A DNA stretch of 64,000 bases. Origin: Hyphomicrobium sp. (GTDB lineage: Bacteria > Pseudomonadota > Alphaproteobacteria > Rhizobiales > Hyphomicrobiaceae). Location of the stretch: NCBI GenBank assembly GCA_022843145.1, contig JALHOF010000010.1:62001-126000 (forward strand), written 5' to 3'. The stretch's first letter is position 1. Every line of letters starts with the position of its first letter. The notes under the pieces are model-generated. The model was not told the DNA's origin. It did no database searches and saw nothing but the letters and a program-made list of their open reading frames with translations. Shown in pieces: positions 8,885-17,664 of this stretch. The position numbers and the translations under genes were made by a program.

Positions 8885-10329
8885 GACCTCGGCTCCGCGG
8901 TGCCGGCGGCGCGCACTTCCCAAGTCGTCACGATCTCCCCGGTTTTGGGGTCCTTGGCGTCCTTGAGCTGCACGCCCATCGCCGACAACTCGTCGCGGAT
9001 GCGGTCGCTTTCCTTGAAGTCCTTGCGTTTGCGCGCATCGAGCCGGGCGGCGATCAACGTTCTTACGCGCGCACCGTCGACCTTGCGTGCTTCAAAGCCC
9101 GGATTGAGGTCCTCGACGCTTTCACCGCCATAGATGCCGAGCAGTTCCAGGGTGGCCATGAACTCGTCTCTGGCATCGGGATTGCGGACCGCCGATTTCA
9201 TCAGCCCATGCAGGATCGAGATCGCCTTCGGGGTGTTGAGGTCGTCCGACAAAGCCGCCACGACCTCCGGATTTGGCGCGGATTTATCGGCTGGGTTGCC
9301 GTGCATCATGCGCGCGATGTCCCACAACGTGTTCCGCGCCTGCAGCAGCTTGTCGGCCGTCCAGTCGATCGGCTGCCGGTAGTGCGTGCCGAGCATGGCG
9401 AGGCGCACGACGCGGCCGTGCCACTGGTTCGACCCGAACTTGTTCGTCGCCAGCAGTTCGTTGATGGTGATGAAGTTGCCGAGCGACTTCGACATCTTCT
9501 CGCCCTCGACCTGCAGGAAGCCGTTGTGCATCCAGACCTGCGCCATCATCGGCGTGCCGTGAGCGCAGCGGCTCTGGGCGATCTCGTTCTCGTGGTGCGG
9601 AAACGCGAGGTCGATGCCGCCGCCGTGAATGTCGAACACCTTGCCGAGGTGCTTCTCGCTCATCGCCGAGCACTCGATGTGCCAGCCGGGACGGCCCGGC
9701 CCCTCGATGCCGCACGGCGACGGCCATGCCGGCTCGCCGGGCTTCGACGGCTTCCACAGCACGAAATCCATTGCGCCCTTCTTGTACGGGGCGACCTCGA
9801 CGCGGGCGCCGGCCTCCATCTCCTCGAGCGAGCGGTTCGACAGCTTGCCGTAGTCTGCCATCGACGACACGTCGAACAGGACGTGGCCTTCGGCGACATA
9901 GGCATGGCCCTTTTGAACCAGCGCATCGCACAGCTTGCCCATCTCGGCGATGTGGTCGGTGGCGCGCGGCTCGACATCGGGTTCGAGAACGCCCAGCGCG
10001 GCGATGTCAGTGTGGAATTGTGCCGCCGTCTCTTCGGTCAGCTTCCGGATCGCGGCTTCCGGTGCAAGATCGGGATAGCGTTCCGCCGCGCGTGCGTTGA
10101 TCTTGTCGTCGACGTCCGTGATGTTGCGCACGTACTTGACGTGGTCCGCGCCATACTCGAGCCGCAGCAGTCGGTAGAGCACGTCGAAGACGATGACCGG
10201 GCGGGCATTGCCGATGTGGGCGAAGTCATAGACCGTCGGCCCGCACACGTACATGCTGACGCGGTTCGGAACCAAGGGCGTGAACGCTTCCTTGCGGCGC
10301 GTCAGCGTGTTGTAGAGCGTAAGCGGCAA
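8881..10329 (-). CDS. cysS: Cysteinyl-tRNA synthetase
   Basis: Class I aminoacyl-tRNA synthetase that charges tRNA-Cys. The zinc/active-site region [20 protein letters not shown] carries the HIGN form of the HIGH motif. The second zinc-ligand region is [15 protein letters not shown], with HHENEIAQS after it. The KMSKS loop is [11 protein letters not shown]. The C-terminal anticodon-binding region is present, giving 482 residues. The first in-frame start is a TTG at 10341. The TTG at 10329, preceded by GGGGG, gives a more typical N-terminus ([15 protein letters not shown]), so the exact start is uncertain. It is first in the overlapping operon cysS-GNAT-small protein-cimA. Confidence 0.94.
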   Translation of the reverse strand: MPLTLYNTLTRRKEAFTPLVPNRVSMYVCGPTVYDFAHIGNARPVIVFDVLYRLLRLEYGADHVKYVRNITDVDDKINARAAERYPDLAPEAAIRKLTEETAAQFHTDIAALGVLEPDVEPRATDHIAEMGKLCDALVQKGHAYVAEGHVLFDVSSMADYGKLSNRSLEEMEAGARVEVAPYKKGAMDFVLWKPSKPGEPAWPSPCGIEGPGRPGWHIECSAMSEKHLGKVFDIHGGGIDLAFPHHENEIAQSRCAHGTPMMAQVWMHNGFLQVEGEKMSKSLGNFITINELLATNKFGSNQWHGRVVRLAMLGTHYRQPIDWTADKLLQARNTLWDIARMMHGNPADKSAPNPEVVAALSDDLNTPKAISILHGLMKSAVRNPDARDEFMATLELLGIYGGESVEDLNPGFEARKVDGARVRTLIAARLDARKRKDFKESDRIRDELSAMGVQLKDAKDPKTGEIVTTWEVRAAGTAEPRS

Positions 10330-10710
10330 ACGAACCCCCAAAGCAAACCGTGGCCGGCGCGCGGGGGCTTTTCTCTGTCTATCGATCAGGCAAAGAAGGA
10401 CCGCGCGCCAGTCTCTTGACTAGCGAATAATGACAATGCCGCAACGAGTGTTGACGGCTGGTTTCGTGCGGTCGCGGAGCATGGCGCACTTATGCTGGGT
10501 CGCTGCCGGACCGTCAAGCGTCCGTTGGGCGCATGGAACGCTGATATATCAGCAGTTTTTGCCCACAGCCCGGGATCCTGGCCGTAATTCCCCCGCATTG
10601 ACCCCCTAGCAGCGAGCGGACATAGTTACCGCGGGTGCCGGGATCGAATCACATCAGTCCCAGGCGCGCCATGCCCGGATGGGGCCGAGGAGCACCGAAG
10701 CGCGACGACC
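10330..10710. other. Intergenic region between divergent cysS and DUF2865 gene, no gene seen
   Basis: About 380 bases separate two divergently transcribed genes, so both promoters should lie here. No ORF with protein-like composition, no RNA fold and no clear repeat was recognised. The longest frames (for example minus 10386-10598) have unconvincing composition. Confidence 0.6.
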
Positions 10711-11814
10711 ATGGCAGCTGGAAAGCAACCACAGCCGAAAACACGGGACTCGCAGACGTGCTCGCGCGGCACTGGCGTGCTGAGCGCGCTTCTGCTCGCT
10801 TTCCTCGCGGCCCCGGCGCTGACGTCGGACGCCCTCGGTCAGGGTTTCAACTGGCCATGGTCGGAGCCGGAACGGAAGCCCGTCCCGCGCGAGCCAGTCT
10901 ATCGTCCGGCACCTGTTCCCGCACCCAATGCCGTTCCAGCGCCCGCGCCCGGCGGCTATACCGGCGCCCGGTCGAACATCTGTCTGCAACTCGAACAGCG
11001 GCTTGTGCAGGAGGGGCAGAAGGGTACGCAGACCCGTGATCTCCTGCCCAAACTGGAGGCCGACCTCAAAATTGCCGAGCGCACCGCCCGAACGTCGGAA
11101 AGCCAGCTCGAACGTCAGGACTGCTACGAGTATTTCCTGTTCTCGAAGACCCTGCGGCGCACCCGTCAATGCATAGACCTCGCCACTCAGGGAGAAACCG
11201 CTCGACGCCGGGTCACGGAGCTCGAGGCCCAGCGCCAGGAGATCGCCGCGTCGTCCGGCCGCTCGTTCCAGGACGACATCATCCGCGAACTTGCCCGGAA
11301 CAATTGCGGCGGCACCTACGCCCAGGAAGCCCGCAAGCGCGAAGGCTCCATCTGGCAGGATGAGGAAGGTGGCGGACCTGGCGGCGCTGCCGGGCAGTTC
11401 GGCGCCCTGCCGTACGCGACCTATCGCACCATCTGTGTCCGCCTGTGCGACGGCTATTATTTCCCGGTGAGCTTCTCGACGCTACCCAACCACTTCCAGC
11501 GCGATAGCGACGTCTGCCAGTCGAAATGTGCCGCTCCCGTCGAACTTTACTACCATCAGAACCCCGGCTCGGCGGTCGAGCAGGCCGTCGGCGCCAAGAC
11601 GCAAGAGCCTTATACCAAGCTCAAGAGTGCGTTCCGCTACCGTAAGGAGTACGTGGCCGGCTGTTCGTGCAAGGCAGCCGAGTACACGCCAGCGCCCGGC
11701 ACGCCGCAAAACTCGGCCGCGCCACCCGACCGCCGCACGGAGGCGCCGGCGACGGCACCAATCACCGCCGCCGCGTCCAATGCAGCGACCGCTCCCGCCA
11801 CGAAGCCGCGTTGA
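10711..11814 (+). CDS. DUF2865-domain secreted protein
   Basis: A 367-residue protein with a hydrophobic signal sequence near the N-terminus (VLSALLLAFLAAPALTSDAL) after an unusually long polar leader. A Pro-rich linker with PVPREPVYRP follows. A helical region rich in Glu/Arg/Gln (residues about 90-190) precedes a cysteine-rich C-terminal domain: TICVRLCDGYYFPVSFST, then CQSKC and GCSCK. The CVRLCDGYYFP block is the hallmark I associate with DUF2865, a periplasmic or surface family widespread in Hyphomicrobiales. Function is unknown. The tail is Ala/Pro-rich. Confidence 0.8.
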   Translation: MAAGKQPQPKTRDSQTCSRGTGVLSALLLAFLAAPALTSDALGQGFNWPWSEPERKPVPREPVYRPAPVPAPNAVPAPAPGGYTGARSNICLQLEQRLVQEGQKGTQTRDLLPKLEADLKIAERTARTSESQLERQDCYEYFLFSKTLRRTRQCIDLATQGETARRRVTELEAQRQEIAASSGRSFQDDIIRELARNNCGGTYAQEARKREGSIWQDEEGGGPGGAAGQFGALPYATYRTICVRLCDGYYFPVSFSTLPNHFQRDSDVCQSKCAAPVELYYHQNPGSAVEQAVGAKTQEPYTKLKSAFRYRKEYVAGCSCKAAEYTPAPGTPQNSAAPPDRRTEAPATAPITAAASNAATAPATKPR

Positions 11815-11952
11815 GAACCAGCATCGCCGTTTCCGCCGTTCTGCGCGACAAGCTGCTGAAGGGCTATCCGTGCCACCGCTCGGACGCTTTTGCTTTGGTG
11901 CTCTGGCTCCGCTTCGGATAAAACCGGGCGGCACAACAGCAGGAGCGGCGAC

Positions 11953-12843
11953 ATGGCGAAGGTTGCGTGGATTGGTCTCGGCGTGATGGGCTACCCGATG
12001 GCCGGACATATCCTGAAGCGAGGCGGCCATGATCTCGTCGTCTTCAACCGCAGTGCGGCAAAGGCGTCTGCGTGGGTCGCGGAATATGGTGCAGGCCGAA
12101 CCGCCGCAACTCCGGCCGAGGCCGCCCGCGACGCCGACATCGTGTTTGCGTGCGTCGGCAACGACGACGATCTCCGCTCCGTCACGATCGGCAAGGACGG
12201 CGCCTTCGAAACCCAGCGCGCCGGGACCATTTTCGTCGATAACACAACGGCCTCCGCTGAAGTGGCGCGCGAGCTTGCCGCGGCTGCATCCGCCAAGGGC
12301 GTCGGCTTCCTCGACGCGCCGGTCTCGGGCGGTCAGGCTGGTGCGCAGAATGGCCAGCTTACGGTCATGGTCGGCGGCGATCAGGCCACATTCGATCGCG
12401 CCAAGCCGGTGATCGATCATTACGCGAAGATGGTCAACTTGATCGGCCCGACCGGAGCGGGTCAGCTCACCAAGATGATGAACCAGATCTGCATCGCCGG
12501 GCTGGTGCAAGGATTGGCGGAAGCAATCCACTTCGGACAGAAGGCGGGGCTCGACATCCCCGCCGTGATGGACACCATTTCGAAAGGCGCGGCTCAATCC
12601 TGGCAGATGGAGAACCGCTGGAAATCGATGGTCGATGGAAAGTTCGACTTCGGCTTCGCGGTGGACTGGATGCGGAAGGATCTTTCGATCTGCCTCGACG
12701 AAGCCCGCGCGAACGGCGCAAGTCTGCCGGTCACCGCGATCGTCGACCAGTTCTACAGCGACGTCCAGAAGATGGGCGGCAACCGCTGGGACACCTCGAG
12801 CCTCGTCGCCCGCCTCGATCCGAGCGCCAAACGAAAAACCTGA
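11953..12843 (+). CDS. NAD(P)-dependent oxidoreductase, 3-hydroxyisobutyrate dehydrogenase family
   Basis: A beta-hydroxyacid dehydrogenase of 296 residues. The Rossmann fingerprint is VAWIGLGVMGYPMAG near the N-terminus. The substrate-binding motif is FLDAPVSGGQAGAQNG. The catalytic lysine is K174 in GAGQLTKMMNQ. These match 3-hydroxyisobutyrate dehydrogenase, tartronate semialdehyde reductase and related enzymes, and the substrate cannot be told apart from sequence alone. The ATG at 11953 lies 7 bases after AGGAG (11941-11945), which decides the start. The gene stands alone between the DUF2865 gene and a convergent NTF2-like gene. Confidence 0.88.
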   Translation: MAKVAWIGLGVMGYPMAGHILKRGGHDLVVFNRSAAKASAWVAEYGAGRTAATPAEAARDADIVFACVGNDDDLRSVTIGKDGAFETQRAGTIFVDNTTASAEVARELAAAASAKGVGFLDAPVSGGQAGAQNGQLTVMVGGDQATFDRAKPVIDHYAKMVNLIGPTGAGQLTKMMNQICIAGLVQGLAEAIHFGQKAGLDIPAVMDTISKGAAQSWQMENRWKSMVDGKFDFGFAVDWMRKDLSICLDEARANGASLPVTAIVDQFYSDVQKMGGNRWDTSSLVARLDPSAKRKT

Positions 12844-12868
12844 CCAAAGGACGAGGCGGCGAGGACCG

Positions 12869-13315
12869 TCAGTTGATCCCGTGGTCCCAGGACGGGGTCA
12901 CGATCTTGCACACGCTACGCGCGTCGACGAGTTTGCGACCCGTGTGATCCATCGTCCAGATGTTGTGGCAGCGCCCCGTGAACTCGGCACCGCTGCCGCG
13001 AAGCTTGACGCTCCATTCGCACACGGCGGCGACGTCACGGCCGACCTGCATCGTCGACAAGACCTCGAGCCCAGTGACGTCGAAGGTCGCGAACTCGAGC
13101 GCATAGAGTTGCATGATGCCGACAGCGCCATTGGCGCGGATCGGCTCCAGAGGGACATGCAGTCCGAGCCTGTTCGCGAGCTTACTGTCGATCACCATCT
13201 TGAGGCTTGCGTGCTGATCGAACGCGTCGGCGATCTTCAGAGCGTCTCCGGCGCGATACGCCTCCAACGATCTCCGCAATACCGCAGGTAGCTCTAACGC
13301 GGAACCGATCAGCAT
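12869..13315 (-). CDS. SnoaL/NTF2-like protein, unknown function
   Basis: A 148-residue soluble protein. It begins MLIGSALELPAVLRRSLEAY and runs through AGDALKIADAFDQHASLKMVID. A series of beta strands follows: VTGLEVLSTMQVGRDVAAVCEWSV, then FTGRCHNIWTMDHTGRKLVDAR. An N-terminal helix pair followed by a curved sheet with W/F-rich strands is the pattern of the NTF2-like fold (nuclear transport factor 2/SnoaL). The ATG at 13315 follows AGGAGG by 5 bases and is preferred over the longer frame to 13360. Catalysis cannot be assumed. Confidence 0.65.
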   Translation of the reverse strand: MLIGSALELPAVLRRSLEAYRAGDALKIADAFDQHASLKMVIDSKLANRLGLHVPLEPIRANGAVGIMQLYALEFATFDVTGLEVLSTMQVGRDVAAVCEWSVKLRGSGAEFTGRCHNIWTMDHTGRKLVDARSVCKIVTPSWDHGIN

Positions 13316-13498
13316 GACGTCCTCCTGGACACACCCCAGAGCGGTGCTCCTCGGGATCAACTAAATCGAGCACAATCGAAATTGGGTATCACGATACAAA
13401 CTTCGGCATGTGAGGCATACCAAGCATGGAAAAAAGATTCCTTGGTCGTGTCGAGCCAGCAACACGCAACGTGCCGAGGCTACCAAAACGCTGCAACA

Positions 13499-14029
13499 TC
13501 AACTCTCGCCGTCGTCACCTCGTGACGTGGACTTGCCTCGAACCTTTCCTTTCGCGGCCTTCGGAGGCAGCGCATAGCTCAGCGGCAATGCCGTCGTGTA
13601 CTTGATCTGCTCCATCGCGAAAGCGGACGAAACCTTAGAGATATCGATCCGCTCAATCAGCCGCTTGTAGAACCCATCGTAAGCCGCAATGTCGGGAACG
13701 ACGACCCGCAGCAGGTAATCAACGTCACCCGACATCCGATAGAACTCGACGATCTCGGGAAAATCGCGCGCGGCCGCATGGAACTTCTCGAGCCACGCCA
13801 AGCTGTGCTGGTCGGTCTTGATCGATACGAACACCGTCACACCGGCATTGATCGCCGCAGGATCAAGCACGGCCACGCGAGAGCGGATCACGCCGCTCGA
13901 CTCCAAGTTCTGGATGCGTCGCCAGCACGGCGTCGTCGACAAGCCGACTTCCTTGCCGATCTCAGCGACCGGGCGCGTGCAATCCTGCTGAAGGATCGCA
14001 AGGATCTTTACGTCCATGTCGTCGATCAC
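13499..14029 (-). CDS. Lrp/AsnC-family transcriptional regulator
   Basis: A 176-residue feast/famine regulator. An N-terminal winged helix (MDVKILAILQQDCTRPVAEI, then LSTTPCWRRIQNLESSGVI) is followed by a RAM/AsnC ligand-binding domain with VSIKTDQHSLAWLEKF and the GDVDYLLRVVVPDIAAYDGF block. A basic, disordered tail (KAAKGKVRGKSTSRGDDGES) extends beyond the usual end at about 155 residues. A GTG at 14029 has GGAG six bases upstream (14036-14039). The TTG at 14041 overlaps that site and is less likely. It is divergent from the DUF442 gene. The effector amino acid is unknown. Confidence 0.88.
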   Translation of the reverse strand: MIDDMDVKILAILQQDCTRPVAEIGKEVGLSTTPCWRRIQNLESSGVIRSRVAVLDPAAINAGVTVFVSIKTDQHSLAWLEKFHAAARDFPEIVEFYRMSGDVDYLLRVVVPDIAAYDGFYKRLIERIDISKVSSAFAMEQIKYTTALPLSYALPPKAAKGKVRGKSTSRGDDGES

Positions 14030-14263
14030 AAGTTTCTCCAAAAGTTAGACTATCATTCTATTTCCTGATCAGTATGTCAGCATGTAGGCTTCGTCAACGC
14101 GCAGGTTGTATAGTTTTTAGTTTTTTCTTCTATTTCAGGCCGACATGACCTTGTGCCAGGCGGGTGCCCTGACTTAAATTACCGTCATCGGATCGGCGCT
14201 AAAATCTCTTTGCGACGCACCGCCTCGACATCGCATTCCTGTGATCGGAACCAGAACACGGCC

Positions 14264-14749
14264 ATGGACAAGATTGTCTACATCACGCCCGAATTCGCTG
14301 TGACCGGCGCTCTCGCCGCCGAGGATTTCGCAGCGATCAAAGCCCTCGGCTTTGGCTCGGTGATCAACAACCGTCCCAACAGCGAGGAAGCGGGACAGTT
14401 GTCAGGCGACGATGAGGCCGCGCTCGCGAAGTCAGCCGGACTCGGCTATCGCTTCATCCCCGCCGCTAAGCTCGATCTGTTCAGCGATCACGTGGTCAGC
14501 GAAATGCAGTCTGCGTTGGCGTCCCTTGATGGCCCGGTACTGGCCCACTGCAAGGCCGGGATGCGGTTGGCTATTGCGTGGGCTGCTGCCAACTCGCACA
14601 CCCAGCCAATCGACGAAGTGCTGGAAAAGGTCGCGGCGGCCGGCTTTGATTTCGATTTTCTGCGTGACGATTTCGAGGCGCTGATCCTCCCCCCACCGGG
14701 CGCCTCGATCGCAACGGAGCAGGCTGTCGAACTCACACGCGCAGCCTGA
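14264..14749 (+). CDS. TIGR01244/DUF442 family phosphatase or sulfurtransferase-like protein
   Basis: A 161-residue protein. It opens MDKIVYITPEFAVTGALAAED and includes LGFGSVINNRPNSEEAGQ, the signature of the DUF442 (beta-lactamase hydrolase-like, BlhA-type) family. The active-site loop is VLAHCKAGMRLA, a cysteine-based loop of the dual-specificity phosphatase or rhodanese type, so the catalytic cysteine is intact. In several rhizobia this domain is fused or linked to persulfide or MBL-fold sulfur enzymes. An MBL-fold gene lies nearby but on the other strand. Its 3' end overlaps the convergent glycosylase gene by 17 bases. Confidence 0.78.
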   Translation: MDKIVYITPEFAVTGALAAEDFAAIKALGFGSVINNRPNSEEAGQLSGDDEAALAKSAGLGYRFIPAAKLDLFSDHVVSEMQSALASLDGPVLAHCKAGMRLAIAWAAANSHTQPIDEVLEKVAAAGFDFDFLRDDFEALILPPPGASIATEQAVELTRAA

Positions 14750-15368
14750 TCTCGTGCCGCAGCACCGGCAGTAGGTCCTGCTCGAACCAGGGCCTGCTCG
14801 CCAGCCAGGCGTTGTTCCGCCAAGATGGATGCGGCAGCGGCATCGAGCGTACGCTTCCTTCGCCCGCGAAGATATCCCGCCACCCCGATACGGCCTCGTC
14901 CATCGATTGCCGCGCATTGCGGCCAAGATGCCAAAGCTGCGCGTACCGGCCGATCAACAGGATGAGTTCGATCTGCGGCATCGCGGCGAACACCTGGGCG
15001 CGCCAAGTACCCGCACACTCGCGGCGCGGCGGCAGATCAGCGCCGTTGGCGCCGAGGCCGGGAAAACAGAACCCCATCGGGACGATCGCAATCCGCGCCG
15101 GATCATAGAACTCCGCGTCCGTCACACCCATCCACGAACGCAGCCTGACGCCTGACGGGTCGGTGAACGGCACGCCCGAAGCATGGACACGGGTGCCCGG
15201 CGCCTGTCCGCAGACAGCAATCTTCGCCGTCGCGCTCATAACCAGAACCGGGCGCGGCTCGTGCGGCAATGGCTGACCGATCGGCATGTCGCGACAAAGC
15301 CGGCAGGCGCGGATGCGGCTGGCCAGCGCCTCGATCTCACGACCTGCTGCTGCTTGCCGCCGAGCCAT
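14733..15368 (-). CDS. Uracil-DNA glycosylase family protein
   Basis: A 211-residue member of the uracil-DNA glycosylase superfamily. The N-terminal CRLCRDM cysteine pair is followed by the active-site strand AVCGQAPGTRVHASGVPFTD (GQAPG motif) and the helix PSGVRLRSWMG. The C-terminal part carries PLPHPSWRNNAW, corresponding to the HPSxRN-type leucine-loop motif. Only two cysteines of the possible iron-sulfur set are obvious, so an Fe-S cluster is doubtful. Activity on uracil is inferred from the family. It ends 17 bases inside the convergent DUF442 gene. Confidence 0.82.
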   Translation of the reverse strand: MARRQAAAGREIEALASRIRACRLCRDMPIGQPLPHEPRPVLVMSATAKIAVCGQAPGTRVHASGVPFTDPSGVRLRSWMGVTDAEFYDPARIAIVPMGFCFPGLGANGADLPPRRECAGTWRAQVFAAMPQIELILLIGRYAQLWHLGRNARQSMDEAVSGWRDIFAGEGSVRSMPLPHPSWRNNAWLASRPWFEQDLLPVLRHEIRLRV

Positions 15369-15380
15369 CGATCCCGCCTG

Positions 15381-16139
15381 TCAGACGTCGAGAATCAGTC
15401 CGTCCTCGGCGATGACGATGCGGCGATCGACGATCTCGCCGCGCCGCGCGAGCATACCTCGTCCCATATGCGTCAGCATGATCCTCGCCGCGTCCAGACG
15501 GTGCAGCTCACGCGCGATGTTCTCCCAGCTCAGGTGATAGCGCACCGGCCCATCGTAAAGGTAGCATTCGGTGATGTAGAGATCGGCCCCGCGCGCTGCG
15601 TCGACCAGCGTCTCGACCCACTCCGTGTCGCCCGAGTAGGCGATCGTCCGCCGCGCCGCGCCGGATCCGGCGGTCAACCGCAACGCATACGACGGTGCGC
15701 CCGATGGGTGCTTGACCGCAAAGACCTGCACCTCCGCCCCGCCCAGCTCGACGGGCTCGCCGGGCGTCAGCTCGACGAACGTCATCACGAACCGCGGCGG
15801 CACGGCGGTCGAGCCGGGATAGAGCGCTTCCGCGGTCGCCTTGAACCGGGCCTCAATGCCGGGCGGCCCGGCGATCTGGAGCGGCTCCGTCCGTCTCACC
15901 ACGTGTTGCCCATGCAGCAGCCACCAGACCAGACCGCCGAAATGATCGCCGTGCAAATGACTGATGAAGATCGTCGCGACGGCGTTGGGGTCGAGCCCGG
16001 CGCGGTCGAGGCCGATCAGTGCGGTTACGCCGCAATCGATCAGGAATGCGCCGCCGCCATCGGGCGCGACGTGAAAGCTGGTCTGCAGCCGGCCACCTGA
16101 ACCGAATGCGTCGCCACTCCCCAAAACGGTGATTCTCAT
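15381..16139 (-). CDS. MBL-fold metallo-hydrolase
   Basis: A 252-residue metallo-beta-lactamase-fold enzyme starting MRITVLGSGDAFGSGGRLQT. The zinc-binding HxHxDH is FISHLHGDHFGG. Later ligands are seen in IAYSGDTEWVETL (Asp) and RIMLTHMGRGML (His). The start GSGDAFGSGGR resembles RNase Z and the PhnP/ribonuclease-like group, so a phosphodiesterase is possible. The exosite of true tRNase Z is not obvious. The ATG at 16139, with GAGGA 6-7 bases upstream, replaces the longer frame to 16304. It lies 12 bases from the glycosylase gene and is probably co-transcribed. Confidence 0.85.
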   Translation of the reverse strand: MRITVLGSGDAFGSGGRLQTSFHVAPDGGGAFLIDCGVTALIGLDRAGLDPNAVATIFISHLHGDHFGGLVWWLLHGQHVVRRTEPLQIAGPPGIEARFKATAEALYPGSTAVPPRFVMTFVELTPGEPVELGGAEVQVFAVKHPSGAPSYALRLTAGSGAARRTIAYSGDTEWVETLVDAARGADLYITECYLYDGPVRYHLSWENIARELHRLDAARIMLTHMGRGMLARRGEIVDRRIVIAEDGLILDV

Positions 16140-16254
16140 GGTGTCCTCGCCAGCGGCACGGGTTGCCGCGTTATCCCGCCCCGGAACATAACCTGGCGCG
16201 CCAAACTGCTTACCGCCTGTTCCCTGGGGAACAGCGCGCTGCCTCGGCGCTGCG

Positions 16255-16866
16255 TCAGGCGGTCGCGCTCGGGCGCGCCGTGACCTCAGCCCGCCAACGC
16301 GCAATGTGCGCGAGACCTTCCGGGATCGTGATGCGCGCGGGTTTCATGAAGTCGATCGCCACCATCGCCGTGATATCCGCGATCGAGAAATTGTCGCCCG
16401 CTAAATACCGCGTCTCACTCAGCCGAGCATCGAGGAGCGACAGCATTTCGAGCGCCTTCGGCTTATTCGCCTCGCCCCAAGCCGCGATCTGCGGCACCTC
16501 GAGATGTGCCATGCGGGGATTGAGATGGCGGAAGGCATGGGCAATCGCACCCAGCAATCCGAACTCGATCCGCCGGTTCCACATTTCGACCAGCGCACGC
16601 TCGACGGGCCCGTCGCCGAACAACGGGGGCGCAGGCTGCAGCTCCTCGAAATAGCGGCAGATGGCGACGGTCTCCGCAATCACCGTCCCGTCTTCGAGGA
16701 CAAGCATCGGAACACGGCGCATGGGATTGAGCGTCGCGTATGGCTGTGTCGCGAGCACGCCCGTCATGAGGTCGACCTCCTCGCATGGCACGGAGATGCC
16801 CTTTTCCGCGAGAAAAATCCGGACCCGGCGAGGGTTCGGCGCTGAGCGCGTCTCGATCAGTTTCAT
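16255..16866 (-). CDS. Glutathione S-transferase family protein
   Basis: A 203-residue protein with an N-terminal thioredoxin-like domain: MKLIETRSAPNPRRVRIFLA, then NPMRRVPMLVLEDGTVIAET, containing the cis-Pro and the E-T/S glutathione-binding motif. An all-helical C-terminal domain follows, with the N-capping motif FSIADITAMVAIDF. The likely catalytic residue is the Ser/Asn region near the N-terminus (SAPNPRR). The ATG is at 16866. It starts two bases before the nuclease-like gene ends (16869), so the two probably share a transcript. The substrate is unknown. Confidence 0.88.
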   Translation of the reverse strand: MKLIETRSAPNPRRVRIFLAEKGISVPCEEVDLMTGVLATQPYATLNPMRRVPMLVLEDGTVIAETVAICRYFEELQPAPPLFGDGPVERALVEMWNRRIEFGLLGAIAHAFRHLNPRMAHLEVPQIAAWGEANKPKALEMLSLLDARLSETRYLAGDNFSIADITAMVAIDFMKPARITIPEGLAHIARWRAEVTARPSATA

Positions 16867-16868
16867 TC

Positions 16869-17501
16869 CTACCCTCCGATGCCATGGTCGCGGCGCCAAT
16901 CGCGCGGACGCTGGAACTCGCCCGACCACAACCCACGCTTCTCGGCTTTGGCTTCGCGCTGCTCCGCTTCGAAGCTGCCGTAGGACATGGCGAACCCTTC
17001 GCGGACCATCTCGCGGTTCAATTCCTTGCCGCCAGCCGAGCAGAAGCCGAGCAGGCGTCCGTGCTGATCGGTTTCGATCGAGTTGCAGCTCACTCGCAGA
17101 CCCGCGATCATGCGGCTCAACTGCCGCCGGGCCTCCTCGCCGCAAGGCCAGCTCTTGCCCTCGCGCGTGCACGTTTGCCGGCCCTCGGGCGCATCAATAC
17201 CCTTCAGCCGGACCTCCTTGCCACCGACAAAAAGGCTGTCGCCGTCGACGAGTTTCGCCGTCCCCTCCGCCGGACCGGCCTCGACCTGGCGGCCGCCTGA
17301 GCCCTGGTTGCCCGGCCCGGCGATCTGCCCGGTGACCGCCGCAACGACCATCAGGATGGCGGCGGCAATCCAGCCGGCCCACGACCGGACACTCTGCGGA
17401 AGGATGTTTTGCAGGACCTGCTGCAATGTCGCTTGCAGGCCCGATCGCAGGTTATTCAGCAAGCGGCCGCCGCCGCCGCGCCCTCGACGCCATTGTTGCA
17501 T
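16869..17501 (-). CDS. Membrane-anchored thermonuclease (SNase)-like protein
   Basis: A 210-residue protein. A basic, glycine-rich N-terminus (MQQWRRGRGGGGRLLNN) precedes one transmembrane helix (WAGWIAAAILMVVAAVTG, about residues 41-58). An SNase domain follows: AKLVDGDSLFVGGKEVRLKG, then IDAPEGRQTC and QHGRLLGFCSAGG. The catalytic-type Asp/Arg pattern (VRLKGIDAPE, DQHGR) is present, with four cysteines that could form disulfides outside the cytoplasm. It could be an extracytoplasmic nuclease or a degenerate binding domain. It is upstream of the GST gene, two bases apart. Confidence 0.78.
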   Translation of the reverse strand: MQQWRRGRGGGGRLLNNLRSGLQATLQQVLQNILPQSVRSWAGWIAAAILMVVAAVTGQIAGPGNQGSGGRQVEAGPAEGTAKLVDGDSLFVGGKEVRLKGIDAPEGRQTCTREGKSWPCGEEARRQLSRMIAGLRVSCNSIETDQHGRLLGFCSAGGKELNREMVREGFAMSYGSFEAEQREAKAEKRGLWSGEFQRPRDWRRDHGIGG

Positions 17502-17664
17502 GTCGTGTTCTTCCTTACGACGCCGCCGGAGTAAACCCTAAGTTAGCGAATTCAGTGGACATTAACCTCGTCGAGCCAGCGGTTTGGATGCCGCCGACGG
17601 TCGGATACTGCCTCTCCTCGTGGGAGCGGCGTCCACGGTCGCAGCGCCCGATACGGCGGACGGG

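Noticed and set aside
10386-10598. Minus-strand 70-codon ORF upstream of the DUF2865 gene
   Set aside because: No protein-like pattern; the region more likely holds divergent promoters.
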